Shown in pieces: positions 11,040 to 21,116 of a stretch of 64,000 nucleotides of DNA. The position numbers and the translations under genes are program-made. Below the pieces are notes generated by a model, which had not been told where the DNA came from, did not search any database, and saw nothing but the letters and a program-made list of their open reading frames with translations. How positions within the stretch are numbered: the stretch's first letter is position 1; the number at the start of each line of letters is the position of its first letter. Source of the DNA: Epiperipatus broadwayi (Eukaryota > Onychophora > Udeonychophora > Euonychophora > Peripatidae); NCBI GenBank assembly GCA_028023455.1, contig JAQFVV010012574.1:1-64000 (forward strand). Direction: 5' to 3'.

Positions 11040-11819
11040 ATGATGATCAAGCCCTTGTGCATTAGAGGTTACCTCCATCCACCCTCAAAATCCTCCACAT
11101 CACACAAACTTGTAGGGCTATCTGCTTTATTTTGTAATCACCATCTATGCAAATTAGAGTTGGACAAGAAAAACAACATCACCCCCTACATCAGGGATTT
11201 AATAAGTGTGGGTTTTAATCACAGAACAATAGCCAATAGGATTGAAGGCTTTTATAAAGACTGCAGCAAATAAGTGTGGGTTTTAATCACAGAACAATAG
11301 CCAATAGGATTGAAGGCTTTTATAAAGACTGCAGAAAAATAAAAAAGATAGACATCTGACTGTTCCATATATACCTGCAGTGGCAAAAAACTTCTGTAAA
11401 ACTTTACAGAAAGAATTTAAACTAGGATTTAGAATTTCTCCAAACACCAATAAGCTTATTAATAATACCAAAGATAAAAGAAATATTGAAGCAACCCCCA
11501 GGTAGTATATAGAATTGCATTCCCTCAAATGGGGTGTGATGCTGTTTATTATGGTGAAACTCACGCCACAATTGGCAATAGATTGTCTCAACACAGATAC
11601 ACATATACAAGAGCAATAACCAAAAAAGAAGGCAGTTCTGTATTTGCTGAGCACCAGCAAGAGCTCAACCACATATTTGAACCCTCCAAGGCTGATATAT
11701 TATGCATAGAAAGGAATGACAGCAAGAGAAAAATCAAGGAAGCTTGTTTTATTACCACTGATAACTCAATAAATAGAAAAGACAGTTGTTTTTCCATTTC
11801 CAGAAAATGGATAATATAA
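11040..11819 (+). pseudogene. Penelope-like protein C-terminus (RT thumb, linker, GIY-YIG nuclease), broken
   Basis: The frame 11040-11273 reads GYLHPPSKSSTSHK and then a LISVGF(N)HR...I segment, the usual PLE region just after the polymerase (thumb). From 11373 a second frame reads PAVAKNFCK and, after a 1-base slip at an A run, LQKEFKLGFRISPNT, the linker. From 11505 a third frame gives VYRIAFPQ, C.AVYYGETHATIGNRLSQH, then VFAEHQQ and KRKIKEACFI, ending W at 11815. That order (VY.I, C, YxGET, R..QH, E, N.....W) is the GIY-YIG endonuclease of PLEs, which nicks target DNA for priming. Frameshifts and a 66-bp tandem duplication break the protein. The catalytic Y, R and E positions of the nuclease seem kept, so the break is probably not very old. 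Confidence 0.8.
11201..11334 (+). repeat. 66-bp tandem duplication inside the PLE remnant
   Basis: AATAAGTGTGGG through GACTGCAG occurs at 11201-11266 and again at 11269-11334, essentially identical. The first copy ends the thumb frame with a stop codon. Confidence 0.9.
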
Positions 11820-11830
11820 AAGATAGTTTT

Positions 11831-12424
11831 GCATACATTTGCATATAATGACATTAATAATCTAAGAGACTATGATTATGGAGCTGAAAGATCTTAGTCT
11901 GCAGAAATTGTGATATTGAAAGCCTACAGAAATTTATTATATAAAAATGTTTCACTGCAACGCATCAGCGTGTTATTAATTACTTTTATATAAAAAAAAA
12001 TCTTTTTTTTATATATTATTAATAAAAATACAGATTGAACATAAAATAATACATTTAATCATGGTTTGATTCTTCTGTGGAATCCTTTTTACCAGTTATA
12101 ATTTCCAGTTGACTTTTTTTTCTTAAAGGCTTTCTACACATGATTATGCTTAATTTGTCTTTTTCCTGGTGTAGTGAAGCAGTCGAAACTGAGTTTGATC
12201 CTAGCTTCATGACATCTACACATAAGCCCACTTCAAACCCCTAGTACTAACCTTAAATTTCTGATGCAATGGGGCTTTATATGGTCAATTCATGCTAGTT
12301 TTCTTAAAGAAAAACTATTTTATAAATGTGTATGGAAATTAACTAGTTTCAGGTTTAAATTGACCAATTCTATTAATAAATTCATGATAGAATTATTCAT
12401 GAAGATATATATATATATATATAT
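11831..12424. other. A+T-rich DNA between the PLE remnant and the ribozyme array
   Basis: No coding sequence is supported. A TA microsatellite at 12404-12426 leads into the left direct repeat of the array. Confidence 0.5.
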
Positions 12425-12443
12425 ATGGATTGTGCATATATAT
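12425..12443 (+). repeat. Left 19-bp direct repeat flanking the 417-bp array
   Basis: ATGGATTGTGCATATATAT, identical to 20355-20373 on the other side of the array. It is followed by a short (TA)n tract and then the first unit. It may be a target-site duplication. Confidence 0.6.
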
Positions 12444-12555
12444 ATATATATATATCCAAAAGATGGCGCTATACCAAAACCGCCGAACAAGTGTAAGATT
12501 TGTTTTACATAAACGAAAAAAGAGTCAGAAATTAACTACCTCTTTCATTTGCTCA

Positions 12556-12602
12556 CTCCCAGATCAGCTGATTTCAAGCTGGTTTGCTATCCTCAGTGGG
12601 AG
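12556..12602 (-). ncRNA. Hammerhead ribozyme motif, type I (array copy 1)
   Basis: Minus strand: stem I CTCCCA pairs with TGGGAG; core CTGAGGA; stem II AGC/GCT closed by a U-U mismatch next to the core, loop AAACCA; then GAAA; stem III is the palindrome ATCAGCTGAT (3 bp plus AGCT loop in a monomer, 5 bp if two copies pair); cleavage expected after ATC, between 12562 and 12561. Both ends enter through stem I, hence type I. The first stem II pair is normally G-C, so activity needs testing. Confidence 0.8.
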
Positions 12603-12723
12603 ATAGAGTATAGAAACTAGATCTAAACACTGACTCTCAAGTGTTTATGCAAAACGTTTCTATCAGATTGCAAGCGACGTCGTCAGAGGGAAAGAGTCTT
12701 CAAACCCAGCCTAGCAAGCTAGA

Positions 12724-12731
12724 TATTTATA
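12724..12731 (-). promoter_or_regulatory. TATA-like box of array copy 1 (repeated in every complete unit)
   Basis: TATAAATA on the minus strand, about 122 nt upstream of the hammerhead. Element B has TATATAAG in the matching place 141 nt before its hammerhead, which supports a shared promoter role. Confidence 0.45.
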
Positions 12732-12969
12732 TGGGTCTGATCTCAGTTCAGAATCACCATATAATCAAAGTCTCTGCAATATATATCATTGCAAGAAAAC
12801 TCTAAAGGTACATTTATGAAAAAACAAATACAAGTTAATCACGTAACCTGCTATCACTTGTTATTTATGTCCAAAAGATGGCGCTATACCAAAACCGCCG
12901 AACAAGTGTAAGATTTGTTTTACATAAACGAAAAAGAGTCAGAAATTAACTACCTCTTTCATTTGCTCA

Positions 12970-13016
12970 CTCCCAGATCAGCTGATTTCAAGCTGGTTTG
13001 CTATCCTCAGTGGGAG
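12970..13016 (-). ncRNA. Hammerhead motif (array copy 2)
   Basis: Core, stems and cleavage triplet identical to copy 1. Confidence 0.8.
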
Positions 13017-13386
13017 ATAGAGTATAGAAACTAGATCTAAACACTGACTCTCAAGTGTTTATGCAAAACGTTTCTATCAGATTGCAAGCGTGAATTTTTC
13101 AGACCGGAAAAGTCTTCAAACCCAGCCTAGCAAGCTAGATATTTATATGGGTCTGATCTCAGTTCAGAATCACCATATAATCAAAGTCTCTGCAATATAT
13201 ATCATTGCAAGAAAACTCTAAAGGTACATTTATGAAAAAACAAATACAAGTTAATCACGTAACCTGCTATCACTTGTTATTTATGTCCAAAAGATGGCGC
13301 TATACCAAAACCGCCGAACAAGTGTAAGATTTGTTTTACATAAACGAAAAAAGAGTCAGAAATTAACTACCTCTTTCATTTGCTCA

Positions 13387-13433
13387 CTCCCAGATCAGCT
13401 GATTTCAAGCTGGTTTGCTATCCTCAGTGGGAG
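13387..13433 (-). ncRNA. Hammerhead motif (array copy 3)
   Basis: Identical to copy 1. Confidence 0.8.
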
Positions 13434-13803
13434 ATAGAGTATAGAAACTAGATCTAAACACTGACTCTCAAGTGTTTATGCAAAACGTTTCTATCAGATT
13501 GCAAGCGTGAATTTTTCAGACCGGAAAAGTCTTCAAACCCAGCCTAGCAAGCTAGATATTTATATGGGTCTGATCTCAGTTCAGAATCACCATATAATCA
13601 AAGTCTCTGCAATATATATCATTGCAAGAAAACTCTAAAGGTACATTTATGAAAAAACAAATACAAGTTAATCACGTAACCTGCTATCACTTGTTATTTA
13701 TGTCCAAAAGATGGCGCTATACCAAAACCGCCGAACAAGTGTAAGATTTGTTTTACATAAACGAAAAAAGAGTCAGAAATTAACTACCTCTTTCATTTGC
13801 TCA

Positions 13804-13851
13804 CTCCCCAGATCAGCTGATTTCAAGCTGGTTTGCTATCCTCAGTGGGAG
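13804..13851 (-). ncRNA. Hammerhead motif (array copy 4), extra G in stem I
   Basis: The 3' strand of stem I reads TGGGGAG, one G longer than in other copies, giving a bulge or shifted pairing. Confidence 0.75.
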
Positions 13852-14219
13852 ATAGAGTATAGAAACTAGATCTAAACACTGACTCTCAAGTGTTTATGCA
13901 AAACGTTTCTATCAGATTGCAAGCGTGAATTTTCAGACCGAAAAGTCTTCAAACCCAGCCTAGCAAGCTAGATATTTATATGGGTCTGATCTCAGTTCAG
14001 AATCACCATATAATCAAAGTCTCTGCAATATATATCATTGCAAGAAAACTCTAAAGGTACATTTATGAAAAAACAAATACAAGTTAATCACGTAACCTGC
14101 TATCACTTGTTATTTATGTCCAAAAGATGGCGCTATACCAAAACCGCCGAACAAGTGTAAGATTTGTTTTACATAAACGAAAAAAGAGTCAGAAATTAAC
14201 TACCTCTTTCATTTGCTCA

Positions 14220-14266
14220 CTCCCAGATCAGCTGATTTCAAGCTGGTTTGCTATCCTCAGTGGGAG
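14220..14266 (-). ncRNA. Hammerhead motif (array copy 5)
   Basis: Identical to copy 1. Confidence 0.8.
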
Positions 14267-14636
14267 ATAGAGTATAGAAACTAGATCTAAACACTGACTC
14301 TCAAGTGTTTATGCAAAACGTTTCTATCAGATTGCAAGCGTGAATTTTTCAGACCGGAAAAGTCTTCAAACCCAGCCTAGCAAGCTAGATATTTATATGG
14401 GTCTGATCTCAGTTCAGAATCACCATATAATCAAAGTCTCTGCAATATATATCATTGCAAGAAAACTCTAAAGGTACATTTATGAAAAAACAAATACAAG
14501 TTAATCACGTAACCTGCTATCACTTGTTATTTATGTCCAAAAGATGGCGCTATACCAAAACCGCCGAACAAGTGTAAGATTTGTTTTACATAAACGAAAA
14601 AAGAGTCAGAAATTAACTACCTCTTTCATTTGCTCA

Positions 14637-14683
14637 CTCCCAGATCAGCTGATTTCAAGCTGGTTTGCTATCCTCAGTGGGAG
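14637..14683 (-). ncRNA. Hammerhead motif (array copy 6)
   Basis: Identical to copy 1. Confidence 0.8.
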
Positions 14684-15053
14684 ATAGAGTATAGAAACTA
14701 GATCTAAACACTGACTCTCAAGTGTTTATGCAAAACGTTTCTATCAGATTGCAAGCGTGAATTTTTCAGACCGGAAAAGTCTTCAAACCCAGCCTAGCAA
14801 GCTAGATATTTATATGGGTCTGATCTCAGTTCAGAATCACCATATAATCAAAGTCTCTGCAATATATATCATTGCAAGAAAACTCTAAAGGTACATTTAT
14901 GAAAAAACAAATACAAGTTAATCACGTAACCTGCTATCACTTGTTATTTATGTCCAAAAGATGGCGCTATACCAAAACCGCCGAACAAGTGTAAGATTTG
15001 TTTTACATAAACGAAAAAAGAGTCAGAAATTAACTACCTCTTTCATTTGCTCA

Positions 15054-15100
15054 CTCCCAGATCAGCTGATTTCAAGCTGGTTTGCTATCCTCAGTGGGAG
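15054..15100 (-). ncRNA. Hammerhead motif (array copy 7)
   Basis: Identical to copy 1. Confidence 0.8.
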
Positions 15101-15470
15101 ATAGAGTATAGAAACTAGATCTAAACACTGACTCTCAAGTGTTTATGCAAAACGTTTCTATCAGATTGCAAGCGTGAATTTTTCAGACCGGAAAAGTCTT
15201 CAAACCCAGCCTAGCAAGCTAGATATTTATATGGGTCTGATCTCAGTTCAGAATCACCATATAATCAAAGTCTCTGCAATATATATCATTGCAAGAAAAC
15301 TCTAAAGGTACATTTATGAAAAAACAAATACAAGTTAATCACGTAACCTGCTATCACTTGTTATTTATGTCCAAAAGATGGCGCTATACCAAAACCGCCG
15401 AACAAGTGTAAGATTTGTTTTACATAAACGAAAAAAGAGTCAGAAATTAACTACCTCTTTCATTTGCTCA

Positions 15471-15517
15471 CTCCCAGATCAGCTGATTTCAAGCTGGTTT
15501 GCTATCCTCAGTGGGAG
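15471..15517 (-). ncRNA. Hammerhead motif (array copy 8)
   Basis: Identical to copy 1. Confidence 0.8.
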
Positions 15518-15887
15518 ATAGAGTATAGAAACTAGATCTAAACACTGACTCTCAAGTGTTTATGCAAAACGTTTCTATCAGATTGCAAGCGTGAATTTTT
15601 CAGACCGGAAAAGTCTTCAAACCCAGCCTAGCAAGCTAGATATTTATATGGGTCTGATCTCAGTTCAGAATCACCATATAATCAAAGTCTCTGCAATATA
15701 TATCATTGCAAGAAAACTCTAAAGGTACATTTATGAAAAAACAAATACAAGTTAATCACGTAACCTGCTATCACTTGTTATTTATGTCCAAAAGATGGCG
15801 CTATACCAAAACCGCCGAACAAGTGTAAGATTTGTTTTACATAAACGAAAAAAGAGTCAGAAATTAACTACCTCTTTCATTTGCTCA

Positions 15888-15934
15888 CTCCCAGATCAGC
15901 TGATTTCAAGCTGGTTTGCTATCCTCAGTGGGAG
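15888..15934 (-). ncRNA. Hammerhead motif (array copy 9)
   Basis: Identical to copy 1; the unit has one private change outside the ribozyme (CACCAGATAAT near 16091). Confidence 0.8.
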
Positions 15935-16304
15935 ATAGAGTATAGAAACTAGATCTAAACACTGACTCTCAAGTGTTTATGCAAAACGTTTCTATCAGAT
16001 TGCAAGCGTGAATTTTTCAGACCGGAAAAGTCTTCAAACCCAGCCTAGCAAGCTAGATATTTATATGGGTCTGATCTCAGTTCAGAATCACCAGATAATC
16101 AAAGTCTCTGCAATATATATCATTGCAAGAAAACTCTAAAGGTACATTTATGAAAAAACAAATACAAGTTAATCACGTAACCTGCTATCACTTGTTATTT
16201 ATGTCCAAAAGATGGCGCTATACCAAAACCGCCGAACAAGTGTAAGATTTGTTTTACATAAACGAAAAAAGAGTCAGAAATTAACTACCTCTTTCATTTG
16301 CTCA

Positions 16305-16351
16305 CTCCCAGATCAGCTGATTTCAAGCTGGTTTGCTATCCTCAGTGGGAG
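16305..16351 (-). ncRNA. Hammerhead motif (array copy 10)
   Basis: Identical to copy 1. Confidence 0.8.
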
Positions 16352-16721
16352 ATAGAGTATAGAAACTAGATCTAAACACTGACTCTCAAGTGTTTATGCA
16401 AAACGTTTCTATCAGATTGCAAGCGTGAATTTTTCAGACCGGAAAAGTCTTCAAACCCAGCCTAGCAAGCTAGATATTTATATGGGTCTGATCTCAGTTC
16501 AGAATCACCATATAATCAAAGTCTCTGCAATATATATCATTGCAAGAAAACTCTAAAGGTACATTTATGAAAAAACAAATACAAGTTAATCACGTAACCT
16601 GCTATCACTTGTTATTTATGTCCAAAAGATGGCGCTATACCAAAACCGCCGAACAAGTGTAAGATTTGTTTTACATAAACGAAAAAAGAGTCAGAAATTA
16701 ACTACCTCTTTCATTTGCTCA

Positions 16722-16768
16722 CTCCCAGATCAGCTGATTTCAAGCTGGTTTGCTATCCTCAGTGGGAG
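16722..16768 (-). ncRNA. Hammerhead motif (array copy 11)
   Basis: Identical to copy 1. Confidence 0.8.
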
Positions 16769-17138
16769 ATAGAGTATAGAAACTAGATCTAAACACTGAC
16801 TCTCAAGTGTTTATGCAAAACGTTTCTATCAGATTGCAAGCGTGAATTTTTCAGACCGGAAAAGTCTTCAAACCCAGCCTAGCAAGCTAGATATTTATAT
16901 GGGTCTGATCTCAGTTCAGAATCACCATATAATCAAAGTCTCTGCAATATATATCATTGCAAGAAAACTCTAAAGGTACATTTATGAAAAAACAAATACA
17001 AGTTAATCACGTAACCTGCTATCACTTGTTATTTATGTCCAAAAGATGGCGCTATACCAAAACCGCCGAACAAGTGTAAGATTTGTTTTACATAAACGAA
17101 AAAAGAGTCAGAAATTAACTACCTCTTTCATTTGCTCA

Positions 17139-17185
17139 CTCCCAGATCAGCTGATTTCAAGCTGGTTTGCTATCCTCAGTGGGAG
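17139..17185 (-). ncRNA. Hammerhead motif (array copy 12)
   Basis: Identical to copy 1; last unit with the 3-A variant CTAAACACTG. Confidence 0.8.
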
Positions 17186-17555
17186 ATAGAGTATAGAAAC
17201 TAGATCTAAACACTGACTCTCAAGTGTTTATGCAAAACGTTTCTATCAGATTGCAAGCGTGAATTTTTCAGACCGGAAAAGTCTTCAAACCCAGCCTAGC
17301 AAGCTAGATATTTATATGGGTCTGATCTCAGTTCAGAATCACCATATAATCAAAGTCTCTGCAATATATATCATTGCAAGAAAACTCTAAAGGTACATTT
17401 ATGAAAAAACAAATACAAGTTAATCACGTAACCTGCTATCACTTGTTATTTATGTCCAAAAGATGGCGCTATACCAAAACCGCCGAACAAGTGTAAGATT
17501 TGTTTTACATAAACGAAAAAAGAGTCAGAAATTAACTACCTCTTTCATTTGCTCA

Positions 17556-17602
17556 CTCCCAGATCAGCTGATTTCAAGCTGGTTTGCTATCCTCAGTGGG
17601 AG
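17556..17602 (-). ncRNA. Hammerhead motif (array copy 13)
   Basis: Ribozyme identical to copy 1; the unit carries the 4-A variant CTAAAACACTG also found in all inverted-arm copies. Confidence 0.8.
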
Positions 17603-18034
17603 ATAGAGTATAGAAACTAGATCTAAAACACTGACTCTCAAGTGTTTATGCAAAACGTTTCTATCAGATTGCAAGCGTGAATTTTTCAGACCGGAAAAGT
17701 CTTCAAACCCAGCCTAGCAAGCTAGATATTTATATGGGTCTGATCTCAGTTCAGAATCACCATATAATCAAAGTCTCTGCAATATATATCATTGCAAGAA
17801 AACTCTAAAGGTACATTTATGAAAAAACAAATACAAGTTAATCACATAACCTGCTATCACTTGTTATTTATGTCCAAAAGATGGCGCTATACCAAAACCG
17901 CCGAACAAGTGTAAGATTTGTTTTACATAAACGAAGACTTTTCCGGTCTGAAAAATTCACGCTTGCAATCTGATAGAAACGTTTTGCATAAACACTTGAG
18001 AGTCAGTGTTTTAGATCTAGTTTCTATACTCTAT

Positions 18035-18081
18035 CTCCCACTGAGGATAGCAAACCAGCTTGAAATCAGCTGATCTGGGAG
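18035..18081 (+). ncRNA. Hammerhead motif (inverted arm, copy 14)
   Basis: Plus-strand orientation: CTCCCA, CTGAGGA at 18041-18047, GAAA, ATCAGCTGATC; cleavage expected after 18075. The unit begins after its TATA box was lost at the junction. Confidence 0.8.
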
Positions 18082-18452
18082 TGAGCAAATGAAAGAGGTA
18101 GTTAATTTCTGACTCTTTTTTCGTTTATGTAAAACAAATCTTACACTTGTTCGGCGGTTTTGGTATAGCGCCATCTTTTGGACATAAATAACAAGTGATA
18201 GCAGGTTACGTGATTAACTTGTATTTGTTTTTTCATAAATGTACCTTTAGAGTTTTCTTGCAATGATATATATTGCAGAGACTTTGATTATATGGTGATT
18301 CTGAACTGAGATCAGACCCATATAAATATCTAGCTTGCTAGGCTGGGTTTGAAGACTTTTCCGGTCTGAAAAATTCACGCTTGCAATCTGATAGAAACGT
18401 TTTGCATAAACACTTGAGAGTCAGTGTTTTAGATCTAGTTTCTATACTCTAT

Positions 18453-18499
18453 CTCCCACTGAGGATAGCAAACCAGCTTGAAATCAGCTGATCTGGGAG
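18453..18499 (+). ncRNA. Hammerhead motif (inverted arm, copy 15)
   Basis: Same as copy 14; cleavage expected after 18493. Confidence 0.8.
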
Positions 18500-18871
18500 T
18501 GAGCAAAATGAAAGAGGTAGTTAATTTCTGACTCTTTTTTCGTTTATGTAAAACAAATCTTACACTTGTTCGGCGGTTTTGGTATAGCGCCATCTTTTGG
18601 ACATAAATAACAAGTGATAGCAGGTTACGTGATTAACTTGTATTTGTTTTTTCATAAATGTACCTTTAGAGTTTTCTTGCAATGATATATATTGCAGAGA
18701 CTTTGATTATATGGTGATTCTGAACTGAGATCAGACCCATATAAATATCTAGCTTGCTAGGCTGGGTTTGAAGACTTTTCCGGTCTGAAAAATTCACGCT
18801 TGCAATCTGATAGAAACGTTTTGCATAAACACTTGAGAGTCAGTGTTTTAGATCTAGTTTCTATACTCTAT

Positions 18872-18918
18872 CTCCCACTGAGGATAGCAAACCAGCTTGA
18901 AATCAGCTGATCTGGGAG
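18872..18918 (+). ncRNA. Hammerhead motif (inverted arm, copy 16)
   Basis: Same as copy 14. Confidence 0.8.
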
Positions 18919-19290
18919 TGAGCAAATGAAAGAGGTAGTTAATTTCTGACTCTTTTTTCGTTTATGTAAAACAAATCTTACACTTGTTCGGCGGTTTTGG
19001 TATAGCGCCATCTTTTGGACATAAATAACAAGTGATAGCAGGTTACGTGATTAACTTGTATTTGTTTTTTTCATAAATGTACCTTTAGAGTTTTCTTGCA
19101 ATGATATATATTGCAGAGACTTTGATTATATGGTGATTCTGAACTGAGATCAGACCCATATAAATATCTAGCTTGCTAGGCTGGGTTTGAAGACTTTTCC
19201 GGTCTGAAAAATTCACGCTTGCAATCTGATAGAAACGTTTTGCATAAACACTTGAGAGTCAGTGTTTTAGATCTAGTTTCTATACTCTAT

Positions 19291-19337
19291 CTCCCACTGA
19301 GGATAGCAAACCAGCTTGAAATCAGCTGATCTGGGAG
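19291..19337 (+). ncRNA. Hammerhead motif (inverted arm, copy 17)
   Basis: Same as copy 14. Confidence 0.8.
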
Positions 19338-19708
19338 TGAGCAAATGAAAGAGGTAGTTAATTTCTGACTCTTTTTTCGTTTATGTAAAACAAATCTTAC
19401 ACTTGTTCGGCGGTTTTGGTATAGCGCCATCTTTTGGACATAAATAACAAGTGATAGCAGGTTACGTGATTAACTTGTATTTGTTTTTTCATAAATGTAC
19501 CTTTAGAGTTTTCTTGCAATGATATATATTGCAGAGACTTTGATTATATGGTGATTCTGAACTGAGATCAGACCCATATAAATATCTAGCTTGCTAGGCT
19601 GGGTTTGAAGACTTTTCCGGTCTGAAAAATTCACGCTTGCAATCTGATAGAAACGTTTTGCATAAACACTTGAGAGTCAGTGTTTTAGATCTAGTTTCTA
19701 TACTCTAT

Positions 19709-19756
19709 CTCCCACTGAGGATAGCAAACCAGCTTGGAAATCAGCTGATCTGGGAT
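19709..19756 (+). ncRNA. Hammerhead motif (inverted arm, copy 18), mutated
   Basis: Carries an extra G before GAAA (GCTTGGAAATC) and TGGGATTG in place of TGGGAGTG in stem I; the most altered ribozyme of the array, probably weaker. Confidence 0.65.
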
Positions 19757-20129
19757 TGAGCAAATGAAAGAGGTAGTTAATTTCTGACTCTTTTTTCGTT
19801 TATGTAAAACAAATCTTTACACTTGTTCGGCGGTTTTGGTATAGCGCCATCTTTTGGACATAAATAACAAGTGATAGCAGGTTACGTGATTAACTTGTAT
19901 TTGTTTTTTCATAAATGTACCTTTAGAGTTTTCTTTGCAATGATATATATTGCAGAGACTTTGATTATATGGCGATTCTGAACTGAGATCAGACCCATAT
20001 AAATATCTAGCTTGCTAGGCTGGGTTTGAAGACTTTTCCGGTCTGAAAAATTCACGCTTGCAATCTGATAGAAACGTTTTGCATAAACACTTGAGAGTCA
20101 GTGTTTTAGATCTAGTTTCTATACTCTAT

Positions 20130-20176
20130 CTCCCACTGAGGATAGCAAACCAGCTTGAAATCAGCTGATCTGGGAG
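20130..20176 (+). ncRNA. Hammerhead motif (inverted arm, copy 19)
   Basis: Same as copy 14; last motif before the array ends at 20331. Confidence 0.8.
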
Positions 20177-20354
20177 TGAGCAAATGAAAGAGGTAGTTAA
20201 TTTCTGACTCTTTTTTCGTTTATGTAAAACAAATCTTACACTTGTTCGGCGGTTTTGGTATAGCGCCATCTTTTGGACATAAATAACAAGTGATAGCAGG
20301 TTACGTGATTAACTTGTATTTGTTTTTTCATATATATATATATATTATAACTGC

Positions 20355-20373
20355 ATGGATTGTGCATATATAT
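20355..20373 (+). repeat. Right 19-bp direct repeat flanking the array
   Basis: ATGGATTGTGCATATATAT, identical to 12425-12443; separated from the last unit by a (TA)n tract. Confidence 0.6.
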
Positions 20374-20476
20374 TTGTAAATATTTAAATATATATAATTG
20401 TTCAAAAGTTTCATTGCGTTGGAAATGTTTATTTTACTTTTAATAATTTGTTAAATTTTTAGTGATTAAAAGCTAC

Positions 20477-20491
20477 ATTCTTTCGATAAGC
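20477..20491 (+). repeat. 15-bp target-site duplication, left (element B1)
   Basis: ATTCTTTCGATAAGC, repeated exactly at 21273-21287 on the far side of the element. Confidence 0.85.
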
Positions 20492-20968
20492 CACTAAACA
20501 TCACATGATCACTATCTCATACTAGCACAATAATTGTTATTAAACAATTCAAAACAAAACAACACTCTCCATATAGTAGTGCCATCTTGTGCTAACAAGA
20601 GCAATCAATGGTGCCAGAAGGCTTGTGCATAAAATCCCTATCTAGTGCCTACTCATCCAAATCCCCAGACTAGTTTCTGGCTTGTGGCCTTGATTTGGAT
20701 GAGTAGGCACTAGATAGGGATTTTATGCACAAGCCTTCTGGCATCCATTGATTGCTCTTGTTAGCACAAGATGGCACTACTATATGGAGAGTGTTGTTTT
20801 GTTTTTAATTGTTTAATAACAATTATTGTGCTAGTATGAGATAGTGATCATGTGATGTTTAGTGGTTTAACACCAATCCTGCCTAATAGGATAGTGGTGG
20901 CTATGGTTGTTAAAGAGCCAAAGACACCAAAATGTATGGGTACTGAATTGAGTTCAGACCCATATGAC

Positions 20969-20976
20969 TATATAAG
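20969..20976 (+). promoter_or_regulatory. TATA box of element B1
   Basis: TATATAAG after TTCAGACCCATATGAC; the surrounding 55 bp match the TATA region of the 417-bp units. Confidence 0.5.
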
Positions 20977-21116
20977 CTATTGAGCTTGGATTGAAAATAT
21001 TAATAGTGTTTTCAATTTCATTCTCATAGTTTTGTAGTTAAATAGAGTTAAAAGGTGGGTGCTGTAGGGTTGCATTAGATCCTAAGATCTAGGTGCAGTG
21101 CTCTCAGATCCAAGGC

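Larger units (their letters stand above)
10690..11830 (+). mobile_element. Penelope-like retroelement remnant with internal deletion
   Basis: A pseudo-LTR-like stretch (10690-10930, related to 51290-51545) is followed by the C-terminal part of a Penelope-like protein: thumb, linker and GIY-YIG endonuclease. The bulk of the reverse transcriptase is missing. PLEs insert with variable target duplications and often in 5'-truncated or inverted forms, consistent with what is seen here. No target duplication was found for this copy. Confidence 0.75.
12454..20331. repeat. 417-bp hammerhead satellite/retrozyme array in two divergent arms
   Basis: The phrase AGATGGCGCTATACC recurs at 12461, 12876, 13292, 13709, 14125, 14542, 14959, 15376, 15793, 16210, 16627, 17044, 17461 and 17879, a 415-418 bp period. 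At about 17935 the orientation flips (CATAAACGAA joins GACTTTTCCGG with GAA shared) and six inverted copies follow, marked by CATCTTTTGGAC at 18172, 18591, 19009, 19428, 19848 and 20267. Units differ by only a few bases. Read on the minus strand in arm 1 and the plus strand in arm 2, each unit holds a TATA-like box, then a hammerhead ribozyme motif. The stretch CAGACCCATATAAATATCT...GGGTTTGAA matches the start region of element B (20956-21000), so the monomer looks like a PLE-type pseudo-LTR. Copy 1 differs by a block (GCGACGTCGTCAGAGG in place of GCGTGAATTTTTCAGACC). Confidence 0.95.

Noticed and set aside
12454-20331. CRISPR-like array
   Set aside because: Units are 417 bp without spacer-repeat alternation, in a eukaryotic setting.
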